Origin: Cavenderia fasciculata
Lineage: Eukaryota; Evosea; Eumycetozoa; Acytosteliales; Cavenderiaceae
Length of the DNA stretch: 64,000 bases
NCBI RefSeq assembly: GCF_000203815.1
Contig: NW_004457624.1
Span: 2,170,001-2,234,000, forward strand
Direction of reading: 5' to 3'
The notes beneath the pieces were generated by a model. The model searched no databases. It worked only from the letters and a program-made list of their open reading frames with translations, and was not told the origin of the DNA. The position numbers and the translations under genes are program-made. Below, in pieces: positions 10,161 to 19,420 of this stretch (position 1 is the stretch's first letter; the number at the start of each line of letters is the position of its first letter).

Positions 10161-13100
10161 TTAGAGGTCACTTTGAAATATGATAGCTTCATTTCCAAAA
10201 TGATTACTGCTACTCATTTTGAGTGAACGATGATGAGCGTAGGAACCATAGGGACTGGCAGGTTCTGGTAATGATTGATTGTTGGTGGTATGATTGTTTG
10301 GACTGTGATTCAAAGGTGTAAAGGTACAAGTTGATGATGTCTTTAAACTATTGTTATTACTATTACTATTAATAGTGTTATTATTGATATCACTACCACC
10401 ACTACTCAATATACCAAGACTACTCTTTAAACTAGCATGACTTGGTTGTGGCATGAGTAATGTTCCTGAACTTGACAATATATTATGATGACCACTATTC
10501 CCAAGTGATATTCCAGATCCACTACTATTATTACTATTGCTATTACTATTACTGTTGATTGAACTTGCATTGGTACTATTACTATAAGTTAAACTATTTG
10601 ATAATCCTTTAACTAAATTGGCTAAAAAAAAAAAAAGAGAAATGTAAATAATCAAAATATTATTATTATTATTATTATTATTTGTTATTTGTTTCGATTT
10701 TGTTTTAAGTTTACATACTCCAAATTAAAGGATCATCACCAGCACGAGGATATGTAAATCCAAGAATATTTCTATTTTTTGATTTTGAAATGATGGTACC
10801 ACCAGAGTTACGACTGGTATAGGCAATACCTTGAGTACGATCTTTTTCAAAATAGGTGGTATCATAGTCATCCTCGAGGACGGGGACAAAGGGAGGTTCA
10901 CCTTGGTGTAGACTACCCCATTGAACTCCTTCAAAGAATGGATGTTGTTTGATACTTTCGACACCCTTTTCTCCACTACCCATACGTTCTTTTCCATCAC
11001 AAACCAATCTTGTAATTAAATCCCAAAGGTCATCTGATATACTGAAACCAGCACTAGTGACACTCGTGTTGTTTTGGTCGATTGATATGTCTCCAACTGC
11101 CAATGAATTATCTGACTGCTGTTGCTGTTGCTCTACTTGTGGTCGTTTGAGATTTGATTTCCATTTTAAAACTGAATCCATGACTTCTTCAGGCGACTCA
11201 CCATCAAATGGTGGAATGCCAATGACAAACTCGTAAAACATGCATCCGAGAGACCACCAATCGACTTCGTCTCCGTAGCCCTTGGTTGCTTGCAACACCT
11301 CTGGTGCCATGTAAAAGGGACTGCCAACGACAGAGTAGGCGAGACGTGCTTGCATGGGAAGATCTTTGAATGAGCCAAAATCAGTGACCGAGCTTGACAA
11401 GACACCGCTTGCATTTAGATTAAACGATCCAAATTTCATTGGTGTGTGTTCCATCGAGCTGCCAGTTGGTGTTCCCTTGTAGTCGACTGCCTTTACATAG
11501 CGAGTGACTACATTCTTTGAGAGACCAAAATCGGCCAACTTGATGTGTCCAGTGCGGTCAATGAGGAAATTCTCTGGTTTGAGATCACGATGGCAGTAGC
11601 CGAGACGATGACAACTGTCCACCGCCTCGACCATCTCTGCCATGTAAAACTTGGCACTCTCTTCATCCAAACAACCCAATGCACCAAGAAGCGAACGCAA
11701 GTCGCCACCAGGCACATACTCCATCGCCAGATAGAGATAAGTGTCGTCTTGGAACGAGTAGACCAACGACACGATATATCGATGGTTACGTCCCTGTGCC
11801 AAGATATCACGCTCATTCTTGATGTGTGTCACCTTGTTCTTGGACCATATCAAGTCTTTGGACATTCGTTTGAGTGCTACAATCTCGTTGGTATCGTTCT
11901 TTTTGGCCAAATACACCTGTCCAAATCCACCTTCACCAATCTTTTCCAAAATCGTAAAATCATTTATAGTAATATGCGTTGACAGTGGTGTCATTGGTGT
12001 ATGTAAAAATCTTCCACTATTACTTAGATGATTACTAATTGGTGTTGTTATAATATTACCATTACTAAGTGTTGATTTTAAAAGTGGTGGTTGTTGATTC
12101 GTTGAGGTAGTTGTGGATTGTACAGGTGTAATTTGATTATTTAATAAATTAGTTAAATTGGTTGCTATTATTGGTGTTGAATTTACATTATTATTATTAT
12201 TAATAGTATTATTGGTATTTTGATTATTATTTTGATTATTATTATTTGTTGGCGTTAAATTTATATTTTGATTATTATTTTGATTATTATTATTTTCTTC
12301 ATTATTATTATTATTATTATTATTATCTATTTGATTGTTAGTATTATTATTTTTCTGATCACAATTATTTTGGTTATGATTTTCTTTAGATGTTGATGGT
12401 GGAGATGAAAAAGGATGAGGTAAGGAAAGGGTAGGCGACATTTTACAATTGGGTGAATTGGAAGAGTTGAGTGACGGCGACCTTGAACGCGTGGGTGAAT
12501 AGAGGATGGATTTAGAGTTGGATCTGCTTCGTGATGCAATAGGAGTGCCAGGTGTGGACGATGGTGACCCGCTACCATTGGTATTATTCGAGTCGTAATA
12601 CGATTGGAACAAGTATTCCTTTGGTGAAGAGGTGGTACTTGGCGACAGACCGAGATTACCCATATCTTCAACCAATGGTATCAACGAATTGGGTGTTGTA
12701 GGTACTAGAGAAAACTTTTGTTGAGGTGGTTGATGTTGATGTTGAAGTGGTTGATGTTCTACTCCAAGATTAGGTGTACTATGATATTGAGGGTACAAAT
12801 CCAATGATAGTACAGGTTGAATAGGTGGAGATGACTTGGTTCGATCATTTCGTACGATCTTTTGTTGGTGTTGATGTTGGGGATGTAGTTGATGAATATG
12901 AGATGGTGGAGGGGTTGGTGATATATGAGGAGGGAGGTTGTTGGGTTGCTCAGAGAGCAGAGATTGATGCGAAGTGGATCGCGTGATGTGGAATCCAAGT
13001 AGACGTGGCGATGCGGTTGACGCACTGGCCGAGTTGGATATGATACGTGACTGTGCAAGTGGTGAGTTGTTGCCACTAGAGTATCCGCTGCTATGTCCAA

Positions 13101-13680
13101 ACATATCGCGGTATGAAGACAACAAAACAGACGATTGCGACGACTTGAGGAATGCAGGGGAATTGTATTCATCGTTTTGGTCAGAGTACATTGAAATGTC
13201 GTGATCATCTGACGACTCGTCTACACTGACATCGGGATACTCCATCTCTATAGTTGTCGACGACTTGCTGTGATGAAGTGTGTCTACACTAATAGGATTG
13301 GCCAAATCCTCCAAACTCATGTTGATACTGCTGTTGCTATAGTCAAGACTAGTGTTGAGCAACGAAGATGACGACGAGCTGTGTGTTTGGTAGAATGGTG
13401 AGGCTGTCGACCATCGCTGGGTGCCTCCTGTTGTTGTGTATGTCATGGTCGTTGTACCGTTGGTTGTACTACTACTACTGGTTGTTGAAGTTGTCGTCCG
13501 GCTAGGATGTACGGGTGTTGGTGCTGCAGAGGTTAATGGTGTCTGATGCAGCTGATGCTCCTCTTCTACTTCGTTGATAGGGTCAAAAGAGAGACTGTGT
13601 GCAAGGAGGTTGGTGTTGGAAGAGGATGATGATAGACTGCTAGGATAGGAGATGGAGTCGGATGACTCTTTGAGTGACAT
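10161..13680 (-). CDS. NDR/AGC-family serine/threonine protein kinase
   Basis: Two exons (13680-10719 and 10621-10161, joined as codon 1+2) give 1140 aa. The first 570 residues are low-complexity Ser/Thr/Gln/Asn/Pro. The kinase domain spans about 572-900 with GEGGFGQV, ALKRM, HRDLKPEN (about 697), DFGLSK (about 717) and MAPEVL (about 790). An insert of about 60 residues lies between DFG and the activation loop AYSVVGSPFY, a hallmark of the NDR/LATS/Rim15 group. The C-terminal extension has a hydrophobic-motif-like FTYPR (about 975), where NDR kinases are phosphorylated on Thr, but lacks the following aromatic. D. discoideum has ndrA-D; this long form is most like the ndrC/ndrD type, but I cannot assign which. 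Expected role by family: cell morphology, cytokinesis or development. The start at 13680 is the first Met of a long open frame. Confidence 0.88.
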
Positions 13681-13913
13681 CTATCTGTGTGATTATTCCT
13701 ACTGCTACTACTACTAATCTAATTATTACTCTGCTTCTTCTGTTGCTGGTTGATAATTCTTATATTACAACTCCTCGCGATCTGTGTATGTATGTATGTA
13801 TGTAGGTTGGATAGAGATGGTTTGATTGTCGCTACAACCAAATAATGATAAATATAGAATTATTAAATTTCGACTTCTGAATTTACTCTAAATGTTGGGT
13901 ATGATGATTCGGC

Positions 13914-13921
13914 GCGCGAAA
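13914..13921. promoter_or_regulatory. E2F-like site (TTTCGCGC on minus strand)
   Basis: GCGCGAAA is an exact match to the E2F/DP consensus TTTSSCGC read on the minus strand. It lies 234 bp upstream of the NDR-like kinase start and inside GGCGCGCGAAAAA. Dictyostelids have E2F, DP and Rb homologues. The functional claim is inference. Confidence 0.3.
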
Positions 13922-14105
13922 AATGAGAAATAAGAATATTATTATTATTTGAAGTTAGCAGTGCCTGATTTGATGTGTGAGTTGTTTTAAAATATTTGTT
14001 TGTTAACCTTTTGTGTTAATATGTAATTATAATTAATGTATGTGTTGACAGAGAAAGAGAAAAGTGACGAGATGATGCTGTGTAGGTATGTTGTATGTAT
14101 GTTTG

Positions 14106-14130
14106 GTTGGGTTGTTGGGGGGGGGGTGTA
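14106..14130 (+). promoter_or_regulatory. G-rich tract with G10 run (possible G-box or G-quadruplex)
   Basis: GGTTGGGTTGTT is followed by ten G and TGTA. Dictyostelid developmental promoters use G-rich G-boxes bound by GBF, and a run like this is otherwise very rare in AT-rich intergenic DNA. Which gene it would serve is unclear; the nearest start is the kinase at 13680 (-). Confidence 0.25.
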
Positions 14131-14994
14131 ATAGTACAGATAAATAATGTGATACAGATAAATAAAATATATAAATATCAAAGTAATGTTACTCTCTTTT
14201 TTTAAAAAAAACAATATTAATAAGAATGAAACTCAATCAACCAATACCGCTTTTCATATTAAAGGAAGGAAGGCAGGTTAGGCTGGTTTGGTAGGTTTTT
14301 TGACTGACGGACGACCCGACCGACGACAAATGTGTCATATCATGTCATGGAATAAACCCAGAAGCATGGGAAATTAATTTTAGGAGAAGGCATCTTTAAT
14401 CTATCAAATTGTCAACTGACACTCTCTCAAAGGAACAACAACAACAAAAACAATCAGCACCTCCTCACTCACCTTAGTGAGTACAGTTCGTATTCAAGTC
14501 TGTATCATCAAAACAAACACAAACACTCTTCGAACTGCAAAATGTGAGTGTTATAATTCTTTCGGTTTATTTTGTACCATTATTCGGTTATTTACTACTT
14601 GTTATTGTTGTTGTGAAGTTTTTGTTTTTTTCCATTTTTACTTACCAGATTTCCTATTTTGGAATTAACGTCCAAAACAAGACTATCGATACGGTTTTCA
14701 TTTCATTCTCACAATTGAATTGAATTGTGTGATTTCAAAAGACTATGAGTAATTTGCTCTGGTCATATTTCGAAAAGAGATGTCAGAGATAGCTAAACAA
14801 CCAAAGCAAGTTCAAAAGAATTATTATTATTTTCTTTTATTCTATGAGTGTTGCCTTTAATTCAAGATAAGACAAAGGATGTGTGATTGTCGTCTCTCTT
14901 GAGAATGTAAGACGACGGTAACTCTTGCCACAATCGTCATGGTTTTCATTGTCCGATTGCTCAGATATTTTTATTTTTCGGTTTCCCAAGACAA

Positions 14995-15303
14995 GATTTT
15001 CACAATGACTACGAATTTTACATATTTATTTGCCCCCAACCCAATCGTCGATTGTCAACATCAAGTACAATGGTACATGCGAGGACAGTAGGAAGAATGA
15101 AACAGTCATGTATACCGATACCTGTTTCCAAGCTCCAAAATACTCTTACACTGTCACCTGTAACCCCACCGTTCCAGAAATGACCGGTTATACTATGACC
15201 CAAGTCAGTGGCCCAAGATGCCAAGGTTGAGCTACAACCATCGGTATTCCATACAAACCAACCTGTCGATGGCACCTCATCAATCATGATTGTAATCTTT
15301 AAT
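14995..15303 (+). pseudogene. Broken small Cys-containing secreted-protein gene
   Basis: Plus-strand sequence from about 15036 codes for IKYNGTCEDS, YTDTCFQAPKYSYTVTCNP, GPRCQG and, beyond a stop, ATTIGIPYKPTC. The codons are GC-ending (ACC, GTC, TAC, AAG), as in highly expressed dictyostelid genes, so this was recently a real gene. An in-frame TGA at about 15229 separates the last two pieces. The only nearby ATG with good context (15005) is in another frame, so the 5' end is also broken or lost. The evenly spaced Cys suggest a small extracellular disulfide-bonded protein. The family is unknown. Confidence 0.45.
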
Positions 15304-15639
15304 TTAATTTATTTATTTATAAAATATAATATTTGGAAATGTTTGTTTTATTCTTTTTTAGAGTATGACAATATTCCTATTTGTTTATTCAACCAATAGT
15401 CTGAATCATTTCATATAATTTTAATCTCGATTAATTTACGAAGCAGAGTATTTTAAAAAAAAAATACTCTCAAGAGAATTTAATTTATTATTTTTGAAAA
15501 GTATACTTTTGTAATTCTAAAGATGTTTAAAGAAAGTATGAGCACTACCAGCACTGGTTTTTTCATCAACAGACTGTGAGAATCTTCAAATCAGTTTTTG
15601 AAAATATAAATGGTCTAAAAACGGTTGGCAAAAGGCATT

Positions 15640-15765
15640 TTTTTCGAGGCACCCCCGGATAGCGTATGTCGTCGACTTTTTGTTGTTTTTTGAGGACCAT
15701 GGTATACCCGTATGGTTCTTCTCATCGCCGTTGTTGATTTACTCTGGCCCCGTCGACGACAATAA
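15640..15765 (+). other. GC-rich inverted-repeat block, candidate non-coding RNA or element relic
   Basis: Arms GTCGTCGAC (15668-15676) and GTCGACGAC (15752-15760) are exact reverse complements, 75 bp apart. Inside them ACCAT...ATGGT flanks GGTATACCCGT, a possible small hairpin. The block also holds GGCACCCCCGGATAGCG. It stands out from the surrounding DNA and has no open frame. No known dictyostelid promoter box for small RNAs was seen upstream, so transcription is unproven. It could be a degenerate coding or transposon remnant. Confidence 0.3.
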
Positions 15766-15910
15766 AATTTAGAATAATCTTTTGATTTAAATTTTAAAAA
15801 TAATCTTGATCACCAATTCAATTTGACTCTGTACACTTTCCGCGCTACTCTTTTCCTGGTTGAATAAAAAATGTCTGAATTGAATCACGGTGCAGTCAGT
15901 ATCCAACTAG

Positions 15911-15918
15911 TATATAAA
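15911..15918 (+). promoter_or_regulatory. TATA box of saposin-type gene
   Basis: TATATAAA, followed by CCTCTTCACAAACCCATTC and an AC-rich leader, lies about 200 bp upstream of the ATG at 16122. Dictyostelid promoters often carry a TATA box with downstream T- or C-rich starts. Confidence 0.5.
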
Positions 15919-16121
15919 CCTCTTCACAAACCCATTCATCAACATCACAATTACAACAACCATCTATCCTATAAATAATAAACAATAGGATATTAATAAT
16001 AATATTTTCCAGGCATAATAATAATAATAATAATAATAATAATAGCAATCAATTAGATCTATCTATATATATAAATAATACTTTTAAATACCAACAACCT
16101 TTTTTTTTTAAATAATCCAAA

Positions 16122-16895
16122 ATGAGATTCTTATTAGCTTTAATGTTAATCTTTGTAGCATTTTTTGCTACCAATGCTGAACAAATGAACATCCAACAAG
16201 AGATGATGTTGGATCGTAAGCCAATCAGCAACCTCGTCAAGTGTGACGTCTGCCACTATGTGGTCAAGGTAGCCGAAGATTTGCTCCTCAAGAACCACAC
16301 CACCACCCAAATCGTCAGCCACTTGGAGACTGCCTGCACTCGTCTTCCACACAAGTGGGCCAAGCCATGTGCCAAGATTGTTCACAACCAAGCTGCCTCT
16401 ATCGTTAGAAAGTTGGTCCAACACGAAAAGCCAGAACTCGTCTGCAAGCAACTCCACTTTTGCAAGTCTGCCCATCTCCAAGAACAAGAAGACTATGACT
16501 ATGACTATGAAATGGTTGAAGAATCTGATGTTGACGAGTATGACTATGAATTCTCTGAAGTAGACGACGAAACCGACTATGACCAAGTTGAAATCTCTAA
16601 CCTCGGTAGAAAGAAATTCAAGCCAGGCAAATTAAACCCACTCAAGCCATTGAAGAAGCTCGAATGCAAGGTTTGCAAGTCCATCGTCCACAAGGCTGAA
16701 AAGGCTGTCACCAGCGGTAGAACCGAGAGAGAAATCGAACACCTTTTGGACGGTGAATGCAACCACTTTGGTATCCACCCAGCCGTCAAGATGTGCAAGA
16801 AGATCGTTCACTCTACTCTTGGCAAGATCATCCATGAAATCAAAAAGAACGCCGACGCTCACCGTGTCTGCAAGGCTGTTCACATGTGTAAATAA
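16122..16895 (+). CDS. Secreted saposin-B-type protein with two domains
   Basis: Single exon, 257 aa. A signal peptide is clear (RFLLALMLIFVAFFATNA, residues 2-19). Two saposin B domains follow, residues about 38-118 and 178-257, each opening with CxxC (KCDVC, ECKVC) and closing with a CKxxHxCK motif (CKQLHFCK, CKAVHMCK), consistent with six disulfide-forming Cys each. The linker (119-177) is Asp/Glu/Tyr-rich (DYDYDYE type) followed by a basic Lys-rich stretch. An NHTT glycosylation site lies in domain 1. Saposin-like proteins bind or disrupt lipids; in amoebae they include amoebapore-like and lysosomal activator proteins, so a lysosomal or secreted antibacterial role is plausible. GC-ending codons suggest strong expression. 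The start is fixed by AAAATG context and the signal peptide. Confidence 0.9.
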   Translation: MRFLLALMLIFVAFFATNAEQMNIQQEMMLDRKPISNLVKCDVCHYVVKVAEDLLLKNHTTTQIVSHLETACTRLPHKWAKPCAKIVHNQAASIVRKLVQHEKPELVCKQLHFCKSAHLQEQEDYDYDYEMVEESDVDEYDYEFSEVDDETDYDQVEISNLGRKKFKPGKLNPLKPLKKLECKVCKSIVHKAEKAVTSGRTEREIEHLLDGECNHFGIHPAVKMCKKIVHSTLGKIIHEIKKNADAHRVCKAVHMCK

Positions 16896-17988
16896 GCACA
16901 AAGTGCAGTATATTAATATTCACACTATTGTTTTAAAAAAATAAATAAATAAAAATATTTGTTATTTGTGTTATTCGTTCAATGAAATACATCTAACAAT
17001 CAAATGTACATTCTTTTCTTTGTGTAACTACTCTTAAAATAATAATAATTATTATTATTATTATATTCCTATTATTCTTATTACTTGATCTATATAGATA
17101 TAGATATTCAAAGATTGTTTAAACTTTAGTAAAGTAAGTATGATTCATGTGGGAAGAGTTTTCATGCTTGAAAATCTCAGTCAGTTATTATTATAATAAA
17201 AAATAATTTTATTATTCTTATTATTATTACGATACTTGATTCATTCACACATCGTTGTATGTGTATGAGAATAGAGCATAGAGGATCAATTCAAATAAAG
17301 AGTTGAAGATTTGATTTACTATATGGGGTGGTATATCGATCGTGCTTCAATAAAAATAATTATTATTATGTTATCACATTATTCAATTTTCATAAGAGTG
17401 CTGTGAATGGTCAGATTACAACATCGTCAACACATCTTCTTCTTGACAAACAACGATTTTCAATTTCTCGTTATCGTATATGGTAATGGTGATATAGAAC
17501 ATTCATCCTTTAAATTTATTTGATCTTACGATAATGTACTGTAGCAGTAGTAGGAGGAGTAGTAGAGAGAGTCGAATCATCTTAGCTAAAAGATTGAATT
17601 ATCCAATTTTCGTATAAAACAGATATAAGAGGAGCTATCCTCTTTTGGAAAACTTGAAAAATAATTTGACTTATTATCGTAATTTAATTAAATTGAATGA
17701 ATTGAACGAATTGAATGAATGGGAGTGGATCTTGAGAAATGTTGCAATATCCAATGGGAAGGCGAATGAACCGAGTCAAAGACGAAAACAATAAATACCA
17801 ACTAAAATCTGATACCATTTCAATACATTCAATTTATTAAACAACAAACATACTTTAATTAACAAACTATAAAAGAAAGACAGTCACACACTAGTCAATA
17901 TATAATACTCAATAATAATAATATATCTATAAATAATATTAATTAATTATTTCCAACATACTTATATATATATATAAATTATTAAAAA
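16896..17988. other. Intergenic region between saposin and LEA-like genes
   Basis: About 1.1 kb with AAT/ATT runs (for example an AATAATAATTATTATTATT inverted run near 17040), TATA-like and GATA-like stretches, and no coding signal. The right end is the promoter of the LEA-like gene. Confidence 0.6.
17868..17875 (+). promoter_or_regulatory. TATA box of LEA-like gene
   Basis: TATAAAAG lies 114 bp upstream of the ATG at 17989 with a short AT-rich leader between. A typical dictyostelid arrangement. Confidence 0.5.
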
Positions 17989-19248
17989 ATGACAAAAGGA
18001 GAAGAAATCAAAGAACAAGCATCCAACATTGCAACTGATGTAAAGGAAGGCACAGAGAAATATGTCAACGATATGAAGAAGGGAATGGAGAAGGGAGTGG
18101 AAGAAGCCAAGGATGCCAACAATGGCGGATTCATCCAAGAGTTTATTCACGACATTGGTCAGATGTCCAAAGATCTATGGGATGGTACCAAGTCAATGTT
18201 CCATACTGGTCAAGAAGAAGCCCACCAAGACATGAACAAGGGTATGGACGAAGCCAAGGAGAATCTCAGAAAGGCCGGTGACAAGATCGAAGAGGGTTGG
18301 GAAAACACCAAGGAAAACGTCGATGAATACATGGACAAGGGCAAGAAGAAGGCCGAGGATTTCAAGCAACGTGAACATGACAAGGAATTCTCTCAAGATC
18401 CAATTGGAACCGTCAAGAAGAACATCCAAGAAACTGCCGAGGGTGCCAAGAAGAAGGTGCAAGAATGGACTGGCACTGAACCATCTACTGGTGAAAAGGT
18501 CAAGGATGCTGCCAAGGATCTAGCCGATGACACCAAGCAAGCTGCCACTGACGCCAAGAAGAAGATTCAAAAGGAAACTGGCACTGAACCAACCTTGGTC
18601 GAAAAGGTTCAAGATGCTGCTGTCGATGCCAAGAAGAAGGTTCAAGAGTGGACTGGTACCGCTCCAACTACCGGTGAAAAGGTCAAGGATGCTGCCAAGG
18701 ATCTAGCCGATGACACCAAGCAAGCTGCCACCGATGCCAAGAAGAAGATTCAAAAGGAAACTGGCACTGAACCAACCTTGGTCGAAAAGGTACAAGATGC
18801 TGCTGTAGATGCCAAGAAGAAGGTTCAAGAGTGGACTGGTACTGCTCCAACCACCGGTGAAAAGGTTAAAGACGCTGCCAAGGATTTAGCCGACGACACC
18901 AAGCAAGCTGCCACCGATGCCAAGAACAAGATTCAAAAGGAGACTGGTACTCAACCAACTATGGGAGAGAAGATCCAAGACGCCGCCACTGACGCCAAGA
19001 AGAAGGTTCAAGAATGGACTGGCACCGAACCAACTGTTGGTGACAAGGTAAAGGATGCTGCCACCGATGCCAAGAAGAAAGTTCAAGAGGTAACTGGTAC
19101 TGAACCAACCCTCGCCGACAAGATCAAAGGCACTGCCAATGAAGCCATCGATACTACCAAGACCTATGCTGAAAAGATCAAAGAATCAACCGCTGAAACC
19201 TATGACTCATTGACACACCACAATGCAAGTGGAAAGAGTAAAAATTAA
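17989..19248 (+). CDS. LEA-like (group 3) repeat protein
   Basis: Single exon, 419 aa, extremely rich in Lys, Ala, Asp, Glu, Thr and Gln with almost no aromatic or Cys residues. It is built of amphipathic repeats: VKDAAKDLADDTKQAATDAK, KKKIQKETGTEPT and KKKVQEWTGTAPT alternate. Three 61-residue units start at 18490, 18673 and 18856, then shorter units continue to the C-terminus. The N-terminal 160 residues are similar charged helices without the exact repeat. Group 3 LEA proteins are disordered in solution and fold on drying, protecting membranes and proteins; here a stress or spore role is inferred. No signal peptide is seen, so it is probably cytosolic. GC-ending codons suggest high expression. 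Alternative: an apolipoprotein-like amphipathic protein. Confidence 0.8.
   Translation: MTKGEEIKEQASNIATDVKEGTEKYVNDMKKGMEKGVEEAKDANNGGFIQEFIHDIGQMSKDLWDGTKSMFHTGQEEAHQDMNKGMDEAKENLRKAGDKIEEGWENTKENVDEYMDKGKKKAEDFKQREHDKEFSQDPIGTVKKNIQETAEGAKKKVQEWTGTEPSTGEKVKDAAKDLADDTKQAATDAKKKIQKETGTEPTLVEKVQDAAVDAKKKVQEWTGTAPTTGEKVKDAAKDLADDTKQAATDAKKKIQKETGTEPTLVEKVQDAAVDAKKKVQEWTGTAPTTGEKVKDAAKDLADDTKQAATDAKNKIQKETGTQPTMGEKIQDAATDAKKKVQEWTGTEPTVGDKVKDAATDAKKKVQEVTGTEPTLADKIKGTANEAIDTTKTYAEKIKESTAETYDSLTHHNASGKSKN
18490..19038 (+). repeat. 183-bp in-frame tandem repeats inside the LEA-like gene
   Basis: Units begin with GGTGAAAAGGT at 18490, 18673 and 18856, a period of exactly 183 bp (61 codons). The first two are nearly identical at the DNA level. 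The third has diverged in its second half (GTQPTMGEKIQDAATDAK instead of GTEPTLVEKVQDAAVDAK). Confidence 0.9.
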
Positions 19249-19420
19249 ATAATTTAAATTATATCAACTTAAATAATAATAATACCTAAATATATAAATA
19301 TATAAATATATAGCAGCACTCTTATCTACTAAAAATTGTAAATAAAACTAAATAAATCCATCCCCAAAATTTAATTTAAAATATATAATATTATTACTTC
19401 TTTTATTTATTTGTCTTTGT

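Larger units (their letters stand above)
13681..14990. other. Sparse intergenic region upstream of the kinase gene
   Basis: No convincing gene is seen. It contains (TATG)n near 13790, a GCGCGAAA site at 13914-13921, a G10 run at 14117-14126, a tract near 14280-14330 with repeated GACGGACGACCCGACCGACGAC-like steps, and an isolated strong GTGAGT donor-like site at 14543 that could belong to a 5' UTR intron of an unseen transcript. Short open frames here lack coding composition. Confidence 0.5.
15304..16121. other. Intergenic region with GC-rich structured block and saposin-gene promoter
   Basis: AT-rich flanks surround a GC-richer block at about 15640-15765 (listed separately). Downstream lie a CGCGC element at 15838-15845, a TATA box at 15911 and the AAT-rich leader of the saposin-type gene. 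No other gene is seen. Confidence 0.5.

Noticed and set aside
11545-11982. 145-residue antisense frame over the kinase domain
   Set aside because: A shadow of the conserved kinase codons; its composition is unlike a real dictyostelid protein and it has no promoter room.
14477-14668. Cys/Phe-rich short frame
   Set aside because: No homology, atypical composition, and the sequence around 14543 looks like a splice donor rather than coding.
15229-15231. TGA as a selenocysteine codon
   Set aside because: The 5' frame is also broken and no hairpin resembling a SECIS was seen in the AT-rich 3' flank; pseudogene decay is simpler.
18490-19038. CRISPR-like or satellite array
   Set aside because: The repeats are in-frame codons of one protein with no spacers.
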